Positions 45,175 to 54,024 of a stretch of DNA of 64,000 nt are shown here, piece after piece. Under the pieces are notes generated by a model. It saw only the letters and a program-made list of their open reading frames with translations, was not told the origin of the DNA and made no database searches. The first letter of the stretch is position 1; each line of letters starts with the position of its first letter. This DNA is from an uncultured Litoreibacter sp. GTDB taxonomy: Bacteria > Pseudomonadota > Alphaproteobacteria > Rhodobacterales > Rhodobacteraceae. The stretch spans positions 248,001 through 312,000 of the forward strand of contig CANMWQ010000004.1 of assembly GCA_947501685.1 (NCBI GenBank). Reading direction: 5' to 3'. A program made the position numbers and the translations under genes.

Positions 45175-45795
45175 ATGACCAGAGCAGCATCCTTTGCGTC
45201 CCCGCTCGCCGCCCTTGCGGTGCTGGCTTTGGCCGGATGCGAGCCGTCCACTGGCGGGGTCACACGCGGGCCCGATACGGGTGTGATCCCAACCCTCGCG
45301 GCCCCGGCAGAGGGCCAAGATGGCGCGTGCTGGGCGCAGCTGCCCGGCCCTTCAACCACCGAGCTGGTGGAGCAAACCATTCTGGTCGAAGAGGCCGTGA
45401 TTGCCCCCGACGGCACGGAGACCTCGCCCGCCATCTACCGCACCGTCACCGCGCCCCGGACCGTCAGCACCGGCCAGGGGCGCTGGTTCGAGCAGGTCTG
45501 CGACGCGGATCTCAGCGCCGAACTTGTGAGGGATCTGCAACGCGCGTTGACCGCGCGGACGTATTTCGCTGGGATCGCCTCTGGCGAGATGGATGCGGCA
45601 ACCCGCGCCTCAATCCGGCTTTACCAGCAAGACCAAGGGCTCGACAGCGACGTGCTCAGCCTCGCCACGGCACGCCAGCTGGGTCTGATCGTGGTGGACC
45701 TGCCCCCCACCGAGGATGAAGCCCTAGGAGCTGCGATTGATCTGGAAGTCGAAGCCGTGTTGCAAGACGGGCTTGAGACGGACGCGGCGGGCTGA
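45175..45795 (+). CDS. Lipoprotein with peptidoglycan-binding-like domain
   Basis: Exported lipoprotein of 206 residues. The signal sequence ends in the lipobox LALAGC (Cys near residue 22). A domain at about 115-170 (LVRDLQRALTARTYFAGIAS, GEMDAATRASIRLYQQDQGL) matches the PG_binding_1 pattern, suggesting an outer-membrane or periplasmic lipoprotein that touches peptidoglycan. The tail is acidic. Two cysteines in the mature part (ACWAQL, QVCDAD) may pair. It is convergent with degP across a perfect bidirectional terminator. Function beyond wall binding is unknown. Confidence 0.78.
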   Translation: MTRAASFASPLAALAVLALAGCEPSTGGVTRGPDTGVIPTLAAPAEGQDGACWAQLPGPSTTELVEQTILVEEAVIAPDGTETSPAIYRTVTAPRTVSTGQGRWFEQVCDADLSAELVRDLQRALTARTYFAGIASGEMDAATRASIRLYQQDQGLDSDVLSLATARQLGLIVVDLPPTEDEALGAAIDLEVEAVLQDGLETDAAG

Positions 45796-45827
45796 ATTCG
45801 GGCAAAAGACATCTTCTGACCATAGAA

Positions 45828-45853
45828 AAAGGCGCCTGACCCCAGACGCCTTT
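45828..45853. terminator. Bidirectional terminator between lipoprotein gene and degP
   Basis: AAAGGCG and CGCCTTT form a perfect 7-bp stem with an internal CTG/CAG pairing in the loop. A-runs and T-runs on both flanks suit both strands. Confidence 0.75.
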
Positions 45854-45880
45854 CCCTGTTTTAGCATGTGCGAGAGAGAA

Positions 45881-47347
45881 TCAGCTCTCTTCAAGGCTTA
45901 GCGCAAGGAAGCGCGGGTCGCCCTGGCGGCGGATCAGCATTAGCAAGGATTTGCGTCCGGCGTCGCGGGCTTCCGTGATGCGGTCCTCCAGATCAGCCAG
46001 ACCTTCGATCTTTTGCTGGCCTGCCTCGACCACCAGATCACCGGCCCGCAGGCCTTTTTCAAAGGCGTCGCTATCCTCGGCCACGTCCTTAACGACCAGC
46101 CCAGTGGCGTCCTCGGGCAGCCCCAACTGCTCGCGCAGCTCAGGGTTAAGCACGGCCAGATTGATGCCCAAAACGGTCTTCTCGACCGGGCCGGACTTTT
46201 CAATCGCGACCGGCACGGCGGTGGCCTCTGCTTCTTCACGGCGGCCCAGCGTGACGGCCAGCGTGATCTCTTCGCCTTCGCGGATGATGTCTACGTCAAC
46301 GGCTTTGCCAACATCCGTATTGCCAACAATGCGCACCAGCTCGCGGGTGTCTTTGACCATGTTGCCATCAAAGACGCGGATCACGTCGCCTGCCTCGATG
46401 CCCGCTTCCTTGCCGGGGCCCTCGGGCACGTCGGTGACCAGCGCGCCAGCGGCAGAGCTCAGCTCAAGCGCTTCCGCCACATCCTCGGAGACGTCCTGAA
46501 TGCGCACGCCCAGCCAGCCGCGGCGGGTTTCGCCAAATTCCTGCAACTGGTCGACCACTTTGGTCACTACATTGGAGGCCATCGAAAAGCCAATGCCGAT
46601 GGAGCCGCCGGTGGGCGACAGGATCGCGGTATTCACGCCAATCACCTCGCCCTCGACATTGAACAGCGGGCCGCCGGAATTGCCTTTGTTGATCGCGGCG
46701 TCGGTCTGGATGAAGTCGTCATAGGCCCCAGACAGGGCGCGCTCGCGGGCCGAAATAATACCGGCGGAGACAGAAAACCCCTGCCCCAGCGGGTTGCCGA
46801 CGGCCATCACCCAATCGCCGACGCGGGCGACGTCACTGTCGCCAAATGGCACGAAGGGCAGCGGCTCAGAGCTGTCGACCTTCAGCAGGGCAATGTCTGT
46901 CTTGGGGTCGGTGCCGATCAGCGTGGCTTCCAGCATCTCGCCGGAGAAGAACTCCACCTGAATTTCATCAGCCTTGTCGATGACGTGGTTGTTGGTGACG
47001 ATGTACCCATCTTCCGAGATCACAAAGCCCGACCCCAGCGCGGAGGATTGACGCGGACGTTGGCCACGGTCCTGACGGTCCATGAAATCCTTGAAAAAAT
47101 CTTCCAGCGGAGACCCTTCCGGCACCACCGGGCGCGGGCCCTGATTGACGCCTGCGACGTTGGTCGAGGTGGTGATATTGACCACCGACGGGCTGACCAT
47201 CTCCGCCAGATCGGCGAAACTGCCAGGCATTTCGGCACGCGCAGACAGGGTCTGCGCCAGCGCCAGGACCAGCCCCAAAGCCAGCACCTGTAGGCCACGC
47301 ATAGGGCTGGCCTGTTTCAATTCTTGGGGAATGACGTGAGCGTTCAC
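45881..47347 (-). CDS. degP: Do-family periplasmic serine protease/chaperone
   Basis: Periplasmic quality-control protease of 488 residues. The signal peptide is centred on LQVLALGLVLALAQTLSARA. The trypsin domain has a complete triad: His121 in VTNNHVID, Asp151 in KTDIALLKV and Ser224 in NKGNSGGPL. Two PDZ domains follow (about 270-360 and 390-475). The start is a GTG at 47347, because GGAGGAG lies 7 nt upstream (47355-47361); an earlier in-frame codon at 47395 has no such site. It lies 314 bp downstream of the hflK-hflC-DUF2065 run. Whether it is closer to E. coli DegP or DegQ cannot be settled here. Confidence 0.93.
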   Translation of the reverse strand: MNAHVIPQELKQASPMRGLQVLALGLVLALAQTLSARAEMPGSFADLAEMVSPSVVNITTSTNVAGVNQGPRPVVPEGSPLEDFFKDFMDRQDRGQRPRQSSALGSGFVISEDGYIVTNNHVIDKADEIQVEFFSGEMLEATLIGTDPKTDIALLKVDSSEPLPFVPFGDSDVARVGDWVMAVGNPLGQGFSVSAGIISARERALSGAYDDFIQTDAAINKGNSGGPLFNVEGEVIGVNTAILSPTGGSIGIGFSMASNVVTKVVDQLQEFGETRRGWLGVRIQDVSEDVAEALELSSAAGALVTDVPEGPGKEAGIEAGDVIRVFDGNMVKDTRELVRIVGNTDVGKAVDVDIIREGEEITLAVTLGRREEAEATAVPVAIEKSGPVEKTVLGINLAVLNPELREQLGLPEDATGLVVKDVAEDSDAFEKGLRAGDLVVEAGQQKIEGLADLEDRITEARDAGRKSLLMLIRRQGDPRFLALSLEES

Positions 47348-47354
47348 TTCGATG

Positions 47355-47361
47355 CTCCTCC
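47355..47361 (-). promoter_or_regulatory. Shine-Dalgarno GGAGGAG deciding the degP GTG start
   Basis: Strong GGAGGAG on the minus strand, 7 nt before GTG 47347. Without it the downstream ATG at 47302 (MRGLQVLALG) would be the natural choice. Confidence 0.75.
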
Positions 47362-47599
47362 AGTTCAATGTTGTCTTGGTGGCGCGAAAGCACAATCACT
47401 GTGCATCCACGCTGATAGCCTTAAGTTGGGCCGTTTCGCCGCAAATGCAACGCCGCACCCCCTCGCTTATGCTCAACAGGCTGTGAGCCCCCTGTAACAG
47501 AGCTTGGCAGAACCATAGCGCCGTTGCGCGATTTGGCAAAGCACCGAACGCGACGCATCCGACGCCGCACACCGAACCCAAGGCCTCTCAAAGCGCCAA
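47362..47599. other. Leader region upstream of degP
   Basis: Roughly 300 bp without a credible gene separate degP from the DUF2065 gene. Apart from the degP RBS and the dispersed repeat at its far end, I see no strong promoter, palindrome or RNA structure. The length suggests that degP has its own promoter in addition to read-through from hflKC. Confidence 0.4.
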
Positions 47600-47630
47600 C
47601 GCCCTGTTTCCATTTGGTTCTCAAATACTC
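47600..47630 (-). repeat. Dispersed intergenic repeat, copy 4 (GAGTATTTGAGAACCAAATG type)
   Basis: On the minus strand, 31 bp downstream of the DUF2065 stop. It reads GAGTATTT, GAG, AACCAAATGGAAACAGGGCG and differs from copy 2 (40852-40881) by a short indel and substitutions only next to the T-run. Confidence 0.75.
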
Positions 47631-47661
47631 AAAATCCTGAGGTGGCCCGCATGCGCGCACC

Positions 47662-47865
47662 TCACCCTCCAAACGCGCCCTTTGCCAGCCAGACCAGCAG
47701 CACACCGAAGCCCACGCAGCCCAGCCCCAGAAGGCGGCGGGTCTCTTGGGGGATGTCGGCCAAGGCCTTGATCAGGTCTTCCAGACGCGAAGGGGCCAGT
47801 GCGAACACCAGCCCCTCGACAACCAAAACCAGCCCTACGGCCAGAAAAATATGGCTCAGGATCAT
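47662..47865 (-). CDS. DUF2065 family small membrane protein
   Basis: Protein of 67 residues with two hydrophobic helices (MILSHIFLAVGLVLVVEGLV and LLGLGCVGFGVLLVWLA) joined by a short polar loop with APSRLEDLIKALADIP. This is the pattern of DUF2065 (YjeT-like) proteins, commonly encoded next to hflKC. The ATG overlaps the hflC stop as ATGA. Its fixed position between hflC and degP suggests a part in membrane protein quality control; no activity is known to me. Confidence 0.88.
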   Translation of the reverse strand: MILSHIFLAVGLVLVVEGLVFALAPSRLEDLIKALADIPQETRRLLGLGCVGFGVLLVWLAKGAFGG

Positions 47866-48743
47866 TTGACCTGTGCGTCGGGCGAGCGCAGGTAGTTGAA
47901 GAACGGATCATTGGGCGAGATCACAAAGGAGGAGTTCCCCCCCTGCAAGCCACGCTCATAGGCGTCCAGCGAGCGGCGGAATTCAAAGAATTCCTCGTCC
48001 GCGCCGTAAGCTTCGCCAAAGATCGCGTTGCGACGGGCATCGGCCTCACCGCGGATGATATCCGCGGTTTTCTGCGCCTCGGAGACCAGTTCCACCACGG
48101 TCCGGTCGGCTTGCGCCCGGACCCGCTGCGCGGCTTCCTCACCACGCGCGCGCTCGTCTGCGGCCTCGCGTTCACGCTCAGCGCGCATCCGGTTAAACGT
48201 GGCTTCAAGGTTTTGCTCAGGCAGGTTGGTCTGCTTCAAGCGCACATCGACCACTTCCAGCCCCAAAGGCCGCGCACGCGCACGGGCCTGCGAGGTGATG
48301 CGGTTGACCAGCTGCACCCGGTCTGCCGACAGGATCGTGTTGGAGGTCACACCCTCCGCACCCAGCACTTCCCGGATCACCGGGTTCAGGATGCCGGCCA
48401 GACGGGACTCGGCGGTGGCCAGGCCACCCACACCCACCGCTTGGCGGAACTGCACCACATCCGAGATGCGGTAGCGCGCGAACGCGTCCACAACCAGACG
48501 ACGATCATCAGAGGGCGTTACCTCTGTTTGCGGCGTGTCCAGCGCGCGGATACGGTCATCATAGCGCACAACTTCCTGAATGAGCGGCAGTTTGAAGGCC
48601 AGACCGGGGTCTTCCTTCACGGATTTGATCTGCCCGAATTGCAGCACCAGCGCCTTCTCGCGCTCATCCACGATAAAGACCGAGGACAGGGCAAGGAAGA
48701 GAACGACGATGACGCCGATCAGCGAAATAAGTGACTTGCTCAT
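47862..48743 (-). CDS. hflC: FtsH protease modulator HflC
   Basis: SPFH/Band-7 membrane protein of 293 residues that with HflK forms the large periplasmic complex around FtsH and tempers its proteolysis. One N-terminal membrane anchor is present (ISLIGVIVVLFLALSSVFIV), followed by the Band-7 domain (FGQIKSVKEDPGLAFKLPLI, DRRLVVDAFARYRISD) and a long helical segment rich in Arg/Glu/Ala (about 180-250). Its start overlaps the hflK stop by one base (TGATG). Confidence 0.95.
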   Translation of the reverse strand: MSKSLISLIGVIVVLFLALSSVFIVDEREKALVLQFGQIKSVKEDPGLAFKLPLIQEVVRYDDRIRALDTPQTEVTPSDDRRLVVDAFARYRISDVVQFRQAVGVGGLATAESRLAGILNPVIREVLGAEGVTSNTILSADRVQLVNRITSQARARARPLGLEVVDVRLKQTNLPEQNLEATFNRMRAEREREAADERARGEEAAQRVRAQADRTVVELVSEAQKTADIIRGEADARRNAIFGEAYGADEEFFEFRRSLDAYERGLQGGNSSFVISPNDPFFNYLRSPDAQVK

Positions 48744-49906
48744 CAGTTTGTCCCCTCAGTTGCGGGTCGGCGCAGCTCGTTAAGCGGCAGGTAAGGCACG
48801 ACACCCTGCCCGCCTTCGCTATTGTCGAGAATGATTTTGTCGGTGGCGCCATAGACGCGTTCCACGGTTTCCAGCCACAGACGCTTGCGCGTCACACCGG
48901 GGGCCTTGCGGTATTCCTCCAGAACGGCCGTAAAGCGCGCGGCCTCACCTTCGGCCTGGTTGACCTGCTGGGCGCGGTAGGCTTCAGCCTGCTCCAGCAG
49001 CTGCGCGGAATCACCACGGGCCTGCGCCAGCGCTTGGTTGGCATAGGCATCCGCACGGCGTTGCAGCGTGTCGCGTTCCTGCTCGGCGGCCTGCACCTCG
49101 CGGAAAGCGTCAATCACTTCGCGCGGCGGGTCGGCCTTGTCGAGGTTGAGACGCACGATATTCACGCCCGCATCATATTGGTCCAGCGTCGTCTGGATCA
49201 GCTCGCGCACCTCGTCGGCAATCAATTCACGATCACGGTTGAGGATCGGGGCCAGCTCGGAGCGCGCGATCACTTCGCGCATGGCCGATTCAGACACGGC
49301 ACGGATCGTGTCGCGCGGGTCGGCCAGATTGAACAGGAATTTCGCAGGGTCGTTGATGTTCCAGACCACCTGAAAATCAATGTCGACGATGTTCTCGTCG
49401 GTGGTCAGCATCAAGCCGCCATCACCGCGCGAGGCGACACCGATATCTTCGGTTTGCTCGCGGGTCACCGGGATAACTTCCGCAGTGACCACAGGCCACG
49501 GCGCGAAGTTCAGACCGGAATTACCAGTGGAGGAATACTCCCCCAGAAACAGCTCCACCGACTGCTCTTCCGGAGCGACCGTGTAGAAGGACGCAAACAG
49601 CCACATCGCCACCGCACCCAAACCGATCAGACCCAGTGTGCTGCGCGAAAAGCCGCCCGGCCCGTCGCCGGAGCCGCCTTGGCCCGTGCCGCCGCCGCCG
49701 CCTCTGCCGCCCATCAGGACGCGCAGCTGCTCCTGGCCTTTTTTGACCAGCTCATCAATTTCCGGGATTTGGGGCTGATTGCCGCCCGGTCCGCGACCAT
49801 TGCCCCGATTGGGGCCCTGATCCCGTCCGCCTGGGCGTCTCTTGTCATCCCCGCCATTGCCGCCGCTTCCGCCGCCGCCCCATGGTCCGCCATTGTTACC
49901 GGCCAT
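48743..49906 (-). CDS. hflK: FtsH protease modulator HflK
   Basis: Partner of HflC, 387 residues. A Gly/Asn/Arg-rich N-terminal cytoplasmic region (about 1-95, with GGGGSGGNGGDDKRRPGG and GGRGGGGGTGQGG) precedes one membrane helix (LGLIGLGAVAMWLFASFYTV). The Band-7 domain follows (EEQSVELFLGEYSSTGNSGL), then a long alpha-helical region (AFREVQAAEQERDTLQRRAD). GGAGCTGGA precedes the ATG. First gene of the hflK-hflC-DUF2065 run. The FtsH gene itself is not in the window. Confidence 0.95.
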   Translation of the reverse strand: MAGNNGGPWGGGGSGGNGGDDKRRPGGRDQGPNRGNGRGPGGNQPQIPEIDELVKKGQEQLRVLMGGRGGGGGTGQGGSGDGPGGFSRSTLGLIGLGAVAMWLFASFYTVAPEEQSVELFLGEYSSTGNSGLNFAPWPVVTAEVIPVTREQTEDIGVASRGDGGLMLTTDENIVDIDFQVVWNINDPAKFLFNLADPRDTIRAVSESAMREVIARSELAPILNRDRELIADEVRELIQTTLDQYDAGVNIVRLNLDKADPPREVIDAFREVQAAEQERDTLQRRADAYANQALAQARGDSAQLLEQAEAYRAQQVNQAEGEAARFTAVLEEYRKAPGVTRKRLWLETVERVYGATDKIILDNSEGGQGVVPYLPLNELRRPATEGTN

Positions 49907-50058
49907 TCCAGCTCCATCCCTTCGAAAAGATCTATCTTAAGTTCTGTTGTGTAATTGGGCGTTTCCGCCCCGAAATCAACCCGTCTGTGCCACCAATCAC
50001 CTGTTACAGGCCGCAGCAGCCGTGTTTCAAGCGCGCTGGCCTGTTTTCAACCGCCCTG

Positions 50059-51516
50059 CTAGCCCGACCGGACCGGAGATTTCATCGTCACCAGCTCTTC
50101 CGCCATGGTCGGATGCACCGCGCAGACCTGATCAAACTGGGCTTTCGTGGCCCCCATCTTCACCGCAATGCCGACCATCTGGATCATCTCGCCAGCGGCG
50201 GGTGCTACAATATGACACCCCAGCACCACGTCCGTGGCCTGAGACACGACCAGCTTCATCATCACGCGGTCTTCCCGGCCCACAAAGCTTTGCTGCATCG
50301 GCTTGAACGAGGAGCAATAGACGTCCACCGGCTCTTGCTCTCGCGCCTCTTCCTCGGTCATGCCGATCGTGCCCAGCTCAGGCTGGGTGAAAACGGCGGA
50401 GGGGATCAGCTCGTGATCCACCTTGGTGGGGTTGCCTTTGAACACGGTTTCCACGAAGGCCATCCCCTCCCGGATCGCAACGGGGGTGAGGTTGACCCGG
50501 TTGGTCGCGTCGCCAATCGCATAGATGGAGGGCTGCCCGGTCTGGCTATAGTCATCGACCACGACCTCCCCCCGGCGGCCCAGTTCCGCGCCGGTATTCT
50601 CCAGCCCCAGATCGCCGGTATTGGGCGTGCGGCCGGTGGCAAAGAGCACCTGATCAAACACTTCCGTCGTGCCGTTCGAGGCCTTGACCCAAATCGGCCC
50701 ACCCTTGCCCGCGCCGTGTTTGGCGCGCAGCTCTGCCTCCTGCTCCGGGGTCAGCCCGGCGGCGGCGTCCGAGACCGGCATGGCGGAGGTGTCATCGACA
50801 TCGGCCTCCCGGCGCAGCTCCACGATATTGGTGCCCAGATGCAGCTTCACACCCTTTTGCACCATCATCTCGGAGACCAGCCCCCGCGCCTCGTCGTCAA
50901 AGCCGCGCAGCACCTGAGCGCCCCGGTAATATTGCGTCACATCCACGCCCATCCCGTTCAGGATGCAGGCAAATTCGCAGGCGATGAAGCCGCCGCCGAC
51001 GATCAGGATGCGCTTGGGCAGCTCGGGCAGATGAAAGATGTCATCCGAGGTGATGCCCAGATGGTCATTGTCGATGCCCGGCAATTGCGGCCTGCCGCCG
51101 GTGGCCACGAGGATGTGCTTGGCGGTCACTTCCTCCCCGGTGCTAAGCGCCACGGTATGGGCGTCTTTCACGGTCGCGCGGGCGTCGTAAATCGCCACTT
51201 CCGAATTGGTCAGCAGGGAGCGGTAGACGCCTTCCAGCCGGTCAAGTTCTTTGTTCAGCTTGCCTTGGAAACGCGGCCAGTCGAAGCTGCCTGTATGTAC
51301 GGTCCAGCCGTAATCCTGCGCCTCGCCCATCGCGGCGCAGTAGCTGGACGCAAACACCATCAGCTTTTTGGGCACGCAGCCCCGGATCACACAGGTGCCG
51401 CCCAGACGGCTGTCCTCGGCCAGCGCGACCTTCGCACCTTCCGCCGCCGCGACCCGCGCCGCCCGCACACCGCCTGAGCCACCGCCAATGACAAACAGAT
51501 CAAAATCGAAGCTCAT
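50059..51516 (-). CDS. gor: Glutathione-disulfide reductase
   Basis: NADPH-dependent flavoprotein of 485 residues that regenerates glutathione. The FAD motif is FVIGGGSGGVRAARVAA, the redox-active disulfide GGTCVIRGCVPKKL, the NADPH motif ILIVGGGFIACEFACIL, the second FAD motif SIYAIGDATNRVNLTPVA, and the C-terminal base is in CAVHPTMAEEL. An insertion of about 30 residues (around 240-275, DDTSAMPVSDAAAGLTPEQE) lies in the central part compared with E. coli Gor, as in other alphaproteobacterial members. AAGGAAATT precedes the ATG. It follows rpiA on the same strand after 54 bp. Confidence 0.94.
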   Translation of the reverse strand: MSFDFDLFVIGGGSGGVRAARVAAAEGAKVALAEDSRLGGTCVIRGCVPKKLMVFASSYCAAMGEAQDYGWTVHTGSFDWPRFQGKLNKELDRLEGVYRSLLTNSEVAIYDARATVKDAHTVALSTGEEVTAKHILVATGGRPQLPGIDNDHLGITSDDIFHLPELPKRILIVGGGFIACEFACILNGMGVDVTQYYRGAQVLRGFDDEARGLVSEMMVQKGVKLHLGTNIVELRREADVDDTSAMPVSDAAAGLTPEQEAELRAKHGAGKGGPIWVKASNGTTEVFDQVLFATGRTPNTGDLGLENTGAELGRRGEVVVDDYSQTGQPSIYAIGDATNRVNLTPVAIREGMAFVETVFKGNPTKVDHELIPSAVFTQPELGTIGMTEEEAREQEPVDVYCSSFKPMQQSFVGREDRVMMKLVVSQATDVVLGCHIVAPAAGEMIQMVGIAVKMGATKAQFDQVCAVHPTMAEELVTMKSPVRSG

Positions 51517-51570
51517 GAGAATTTCCTTCTTATCGCCGAGGCCCAGCCGAGGCAGTTTCCAGGGAGACGC

Positions 51571-52359
51571 CTAGTCGGCAATGTCAGCAAACAGATTGTC
51601 GGTTTCCTCAACCTCGATCTTGTCATGCTCCACCGTGCCATTGTTGATGTCGCGGGTTTCCACCGTGCCGTCGCCATTGCCGATCACCACCACGTCGCAA
51701 ATGTCGACGAATAGCCCGTTTTCGACAAGGCCGGGTATCTGGTTGAGCACAAGGCTGAGCTGCCGGGCATTGCCGATGCGGCGCAGTTGCAAATCGAGAA
51801 TGAAGTTACCTTCATCGGTAATATACGGCGCGTCATTGTTCATACGCAGCGCGGAGCTGCGGCCCAGCACGTCGAGATTGACCAGCGTTTCCTCGATCAG
51901 CGCCTTGGTGGTCTGCCAGCCAAAGGGGATCACCTCCACAGGCAAAGGAAAGGCGCCCAGCGTGTCGACCTGCTTGGTCACATCGGCGACCACCACCATC
52001 TGATCAGACGCGGTGGCCACGATCTTTTCTTGCAGCAACGCCCCGCCGCCGCCTTTGATCAGGTTGAGATTGGCGTCATATTCATCGGTGCCGTCGATGG
52101 TCAGGTCCAGCCATTTGGCCTCGTCCAGCGTTATGATGGGCACCCCCACCTCGCGGGCCAGCGTTGCGGTGCGCGTCGAGGTCGCCACACCCTTGATGCT
52201 CAGCCCTTCGTTGCGCACCATATCGCCCAGGCATCGGACCATCCATGCGGCGGTGGACCCGGTGCCGAGCCCCACTTTCATGCCGTCCTCCACATAGCTG
52301 ACCGCCCGTTTGGCGGCGACGTATTTTGCTTTGTCGATGGGGGACAGGTTTTTCTGCAT
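51571..52359 (-). CDS. rpiA: Ribose-5-phosphate isomerase A
   Basis: Interconverts ribose-5-phosphate and ribulose-5-phosphate in the pentose phosphate pathway. It has 262 residues. Characteristic motifs are VGLGTGSTAAWMVRCLG, TIDGTDEYDANLNLIKGGGG with the catalytic Asp/Glu/Lys cluster, and LLQEKIVATAS. A short acidic C-terminal tail (about 235-262) extends beyond the E. coli protein (219 residues). It heads the rpiA-gor pair, which links NADPH-producing and NADPH-using steps. Confidence 0.96.
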   Translation of the reverse strand: MQKNLSPIDKAKYVAAKRAVSYVEDGMKVGLGTGSTAAWMVRCLGDMVRNEGLSIKGVATSTRTATLAREVGVPIITLDEAKWLDLTIDGTDEYDANLNLIKGGGGALLQEKIVATASDQMVVVADVTKQVDTLGAFPLPVEVIPFGWQTTKALIEETLVNLDVLGRSSALRMNNDAPYITDEGNFILDLQLRRIGNARQLSLVLNQIPGLVENGLFVDICDVVVIGNGDGTVETRDINNGTVEHDKIEVEETDNLFADIAD

Positions 52360-52459
52360 GTGGGCGTCTCCGGGAATGTAGCGGGTTCTCTATAGGATGT
52401 TTGCAGGCAGCACGCGAGTGAGAAATGACCCCCTCGCGCGTGCTTTACTGCACGCCTTT

Positions 52460-53095
52460 TTATGGCTGAGTGACCGCCGCCAGGATACGCCGCCCCTCAC
52501 CCGCGCTGTAACAGGGATAAGCGGGCGGGCCGTTCAGCGGAGCGGCTGTGGCAGGGTTTGGCATGCCCTTGGGTACAAACAGGGCCGTCAGTTGCAGGCG
52601 GTCCATCGAAGAGAGACTGGCGAGGAAAGCAGGGTGCAAAAGCGTCGTCTCCGTCAGGCAGCCATGGACATGGATGACGTGATGCGCGCGGCAGGCCAGA
52701 TGCACCCATGTGACCCTATTCGTGTTTTGAAGCACGTGGATGCCGGGCTGGCCCAGAAAGGCGGCTGCCGGTACAAGCGCAGGGCCAGCCGCGATATTGG
52801 GGCATTGCGTTTTATGGCCGATCACTATCCGCTGCTGCGCGCCGACCACCAGATCGCGGGAAGGCTGATTGCGCCCCAACGTCCCCCGCGCGATCATGAC
52901 CGGATGGGCGTCGCCAACGCGACCCGGCAGCGTCACGGTTCGGGCATGTCGCCACATCACCGTCGCGCTGCCCCCATCCGGCAAACGCAGCGCCATGCCG
53001 AGCTTCACGTTTTCCACCGACATCAGACCTTGCATCGTGTCTATGAGTGTCCCGGCGGCAAAACCGGACGGGAACTGAAACGGAGATTTGGTCAC
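52460..53095 (-). CDS. Hint-domain (Hedgehog/intein-like) protein lacking the leading cysteine
   Basis: Protein of 211 residues. The Hint_2-type pattern starts at FAAGTLIDTMQGLMSVENVK and continues with VMWRHARTVTLPGR (in place of the usual QPVRWIG) and RDLVVGAQQRIVIGH (the block with the conserved His). The residue before FAAGT, normally the Cys that drives self-processing, is Gly. With no other Cys near the start, autocatalysis looks impossible. GTG 53095 is chosen because GGAGG (53101-53105) lies 5 nt upstream. Hint proteins of this type are often multicopy in Rhodobacteraceae; their function is unclear. Confidence 0.75.
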   Translation of the reverse strand: MTKSPFQFPSGFAAGTLIDTMQGLMSVENVKLGMALRLPDGGSATVMWRHARTVTLPGRVGDAHPVMIARGTLGRNQPSRDLVVGAQQRIVIGHKTQCPNIAAGPALVPAAAFLGQPGIHVLQNTNRVTWVHLACRAHHVIHVHGCLTETTLLHPAFLASLSSMDRLQLTALFVPKGMPNPATAAPLNGPPAYPCYSAGEGRRILAAVTQP

Positions 53096-53226
53096 CTCGC
53101 CCTCCTGTCTTGCCCCCCTGCCCTGCCCGCCTGTGCAAAGGAGGACGCTAACGGCGATATGCTAAAGCCTGCTTTCAGGTGCCGGAAAATCTGCGCAAGA
53201 TTTGCCTAGAGTTTGAGATATAATGC

Positions 53227-53883
53227 TCAGCTCAGCGCGGCGATCACCGCATCCAGACAGGGGCGCGGCACCAGCACCAGCATCTCGCGGCGCTCGAAGC
53301 TTAATTGCACCGGCCCCGTGACCTCGTTCGAGGTGCCGACCCGCGTGGCGGGTGACATGGTCAGCCCATCTATCGGGTATTTCAGACCACGGCTCTGCCC
53401 CTCCACCGGACCCATCGGGAAAAGGGAGAACCTTGTGCCCACGGGCAGGTCAATCGCAAGGCTGTGCGGGCAGAGAAAACAGATGTCTTCCTCGCCGATC
53501 AGCAGCACGGTCTGGTCCGGAAAATTGACCAGCGTGGTACAGGCGGCCAGCTGATGGTCCAGACGGCCTCCGGCAAACCCGAGGGCAAGGATCAAAGGCG
53601 CGCGGATGCGGTGCAGGCATTTGGCGAAATCCGTGCTGTCTTGCTCGGCGATGTGGTGTAGCCTATCGTGAGCGATGCGGGCGCGCGTCTGCGGCGAAAT
53701 CGAATCCATATCCCCGATGACCGCATCGGGCATGTGGCCCGCGGCCAGCGACGTGTCGGCCCCACCATCGGCGGCCACCAGAACCGGAGCCAGCGTAAGC
53801 GCCTCGCGCAGGTCGGAACCGGAGGTCGGCGCGCCGCCCAAAAGTGTCAAAAATGTGCGGGCCTGAACAATTATCGCCATCAT
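53227..53883 (-). CDS. thiN: Thiamine pyrophosphokinase
   Basis: Transfers pyrophosphate from ATP to thiamine, making the cofactor ThDP. It has 218 residues. The N-terminal catalytic part has APVLVAADGGADTSLAAG, MPDAVIGDMDSIS and EQDSTDFAKCLHRI, the acidic metal-binding motifs, then ALGFAGGRLDHQLAA. The C-terminal beta-rich thiamine-binding domain follows (about 140-218, FSLFPMGPVEG, GLKYPIDGLTM). Two adjacent ATGs (53883 and 53880) leave the start uncertain by one residue. It is divergent from the acidic protein gene. A ThDP-using decarboxylase lies elsewhere in the window. Confidence 0.9.
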   Translation of the reverse strand: MMAIIVQARTFLTLLGGAPTSGSDLREALTLAPVLVAADGGADTSLAAGHMPDAVIGDMDSISPQTRARIAHDRLHHIAEQDSTDFAKCLHRIRAPLILALGFAGGRLDHQLAACTTLVNFPDQTVLLIGEEDICFLCPHSLAIDLPVGTRFSLFPMGPVEGQSRGLKYPIDGLTMSPATRVGTSNEVTGPVQLSFERREMLVLVPRPCLDAVIAALS

Positions 53884-54024
53884 TTGGGGGATTGGGGCCT
53901 TATTAGAAACAAAGAGCAGTGGTTCAAAGTCGGTAATCCGCCCGATCCCTACAGATTTTCTTTGGGAATCGGAAATACAATCGACTAATTTTGCCCCGTG
54001 GGTTGGGGAGAAAGTGAGCACACC

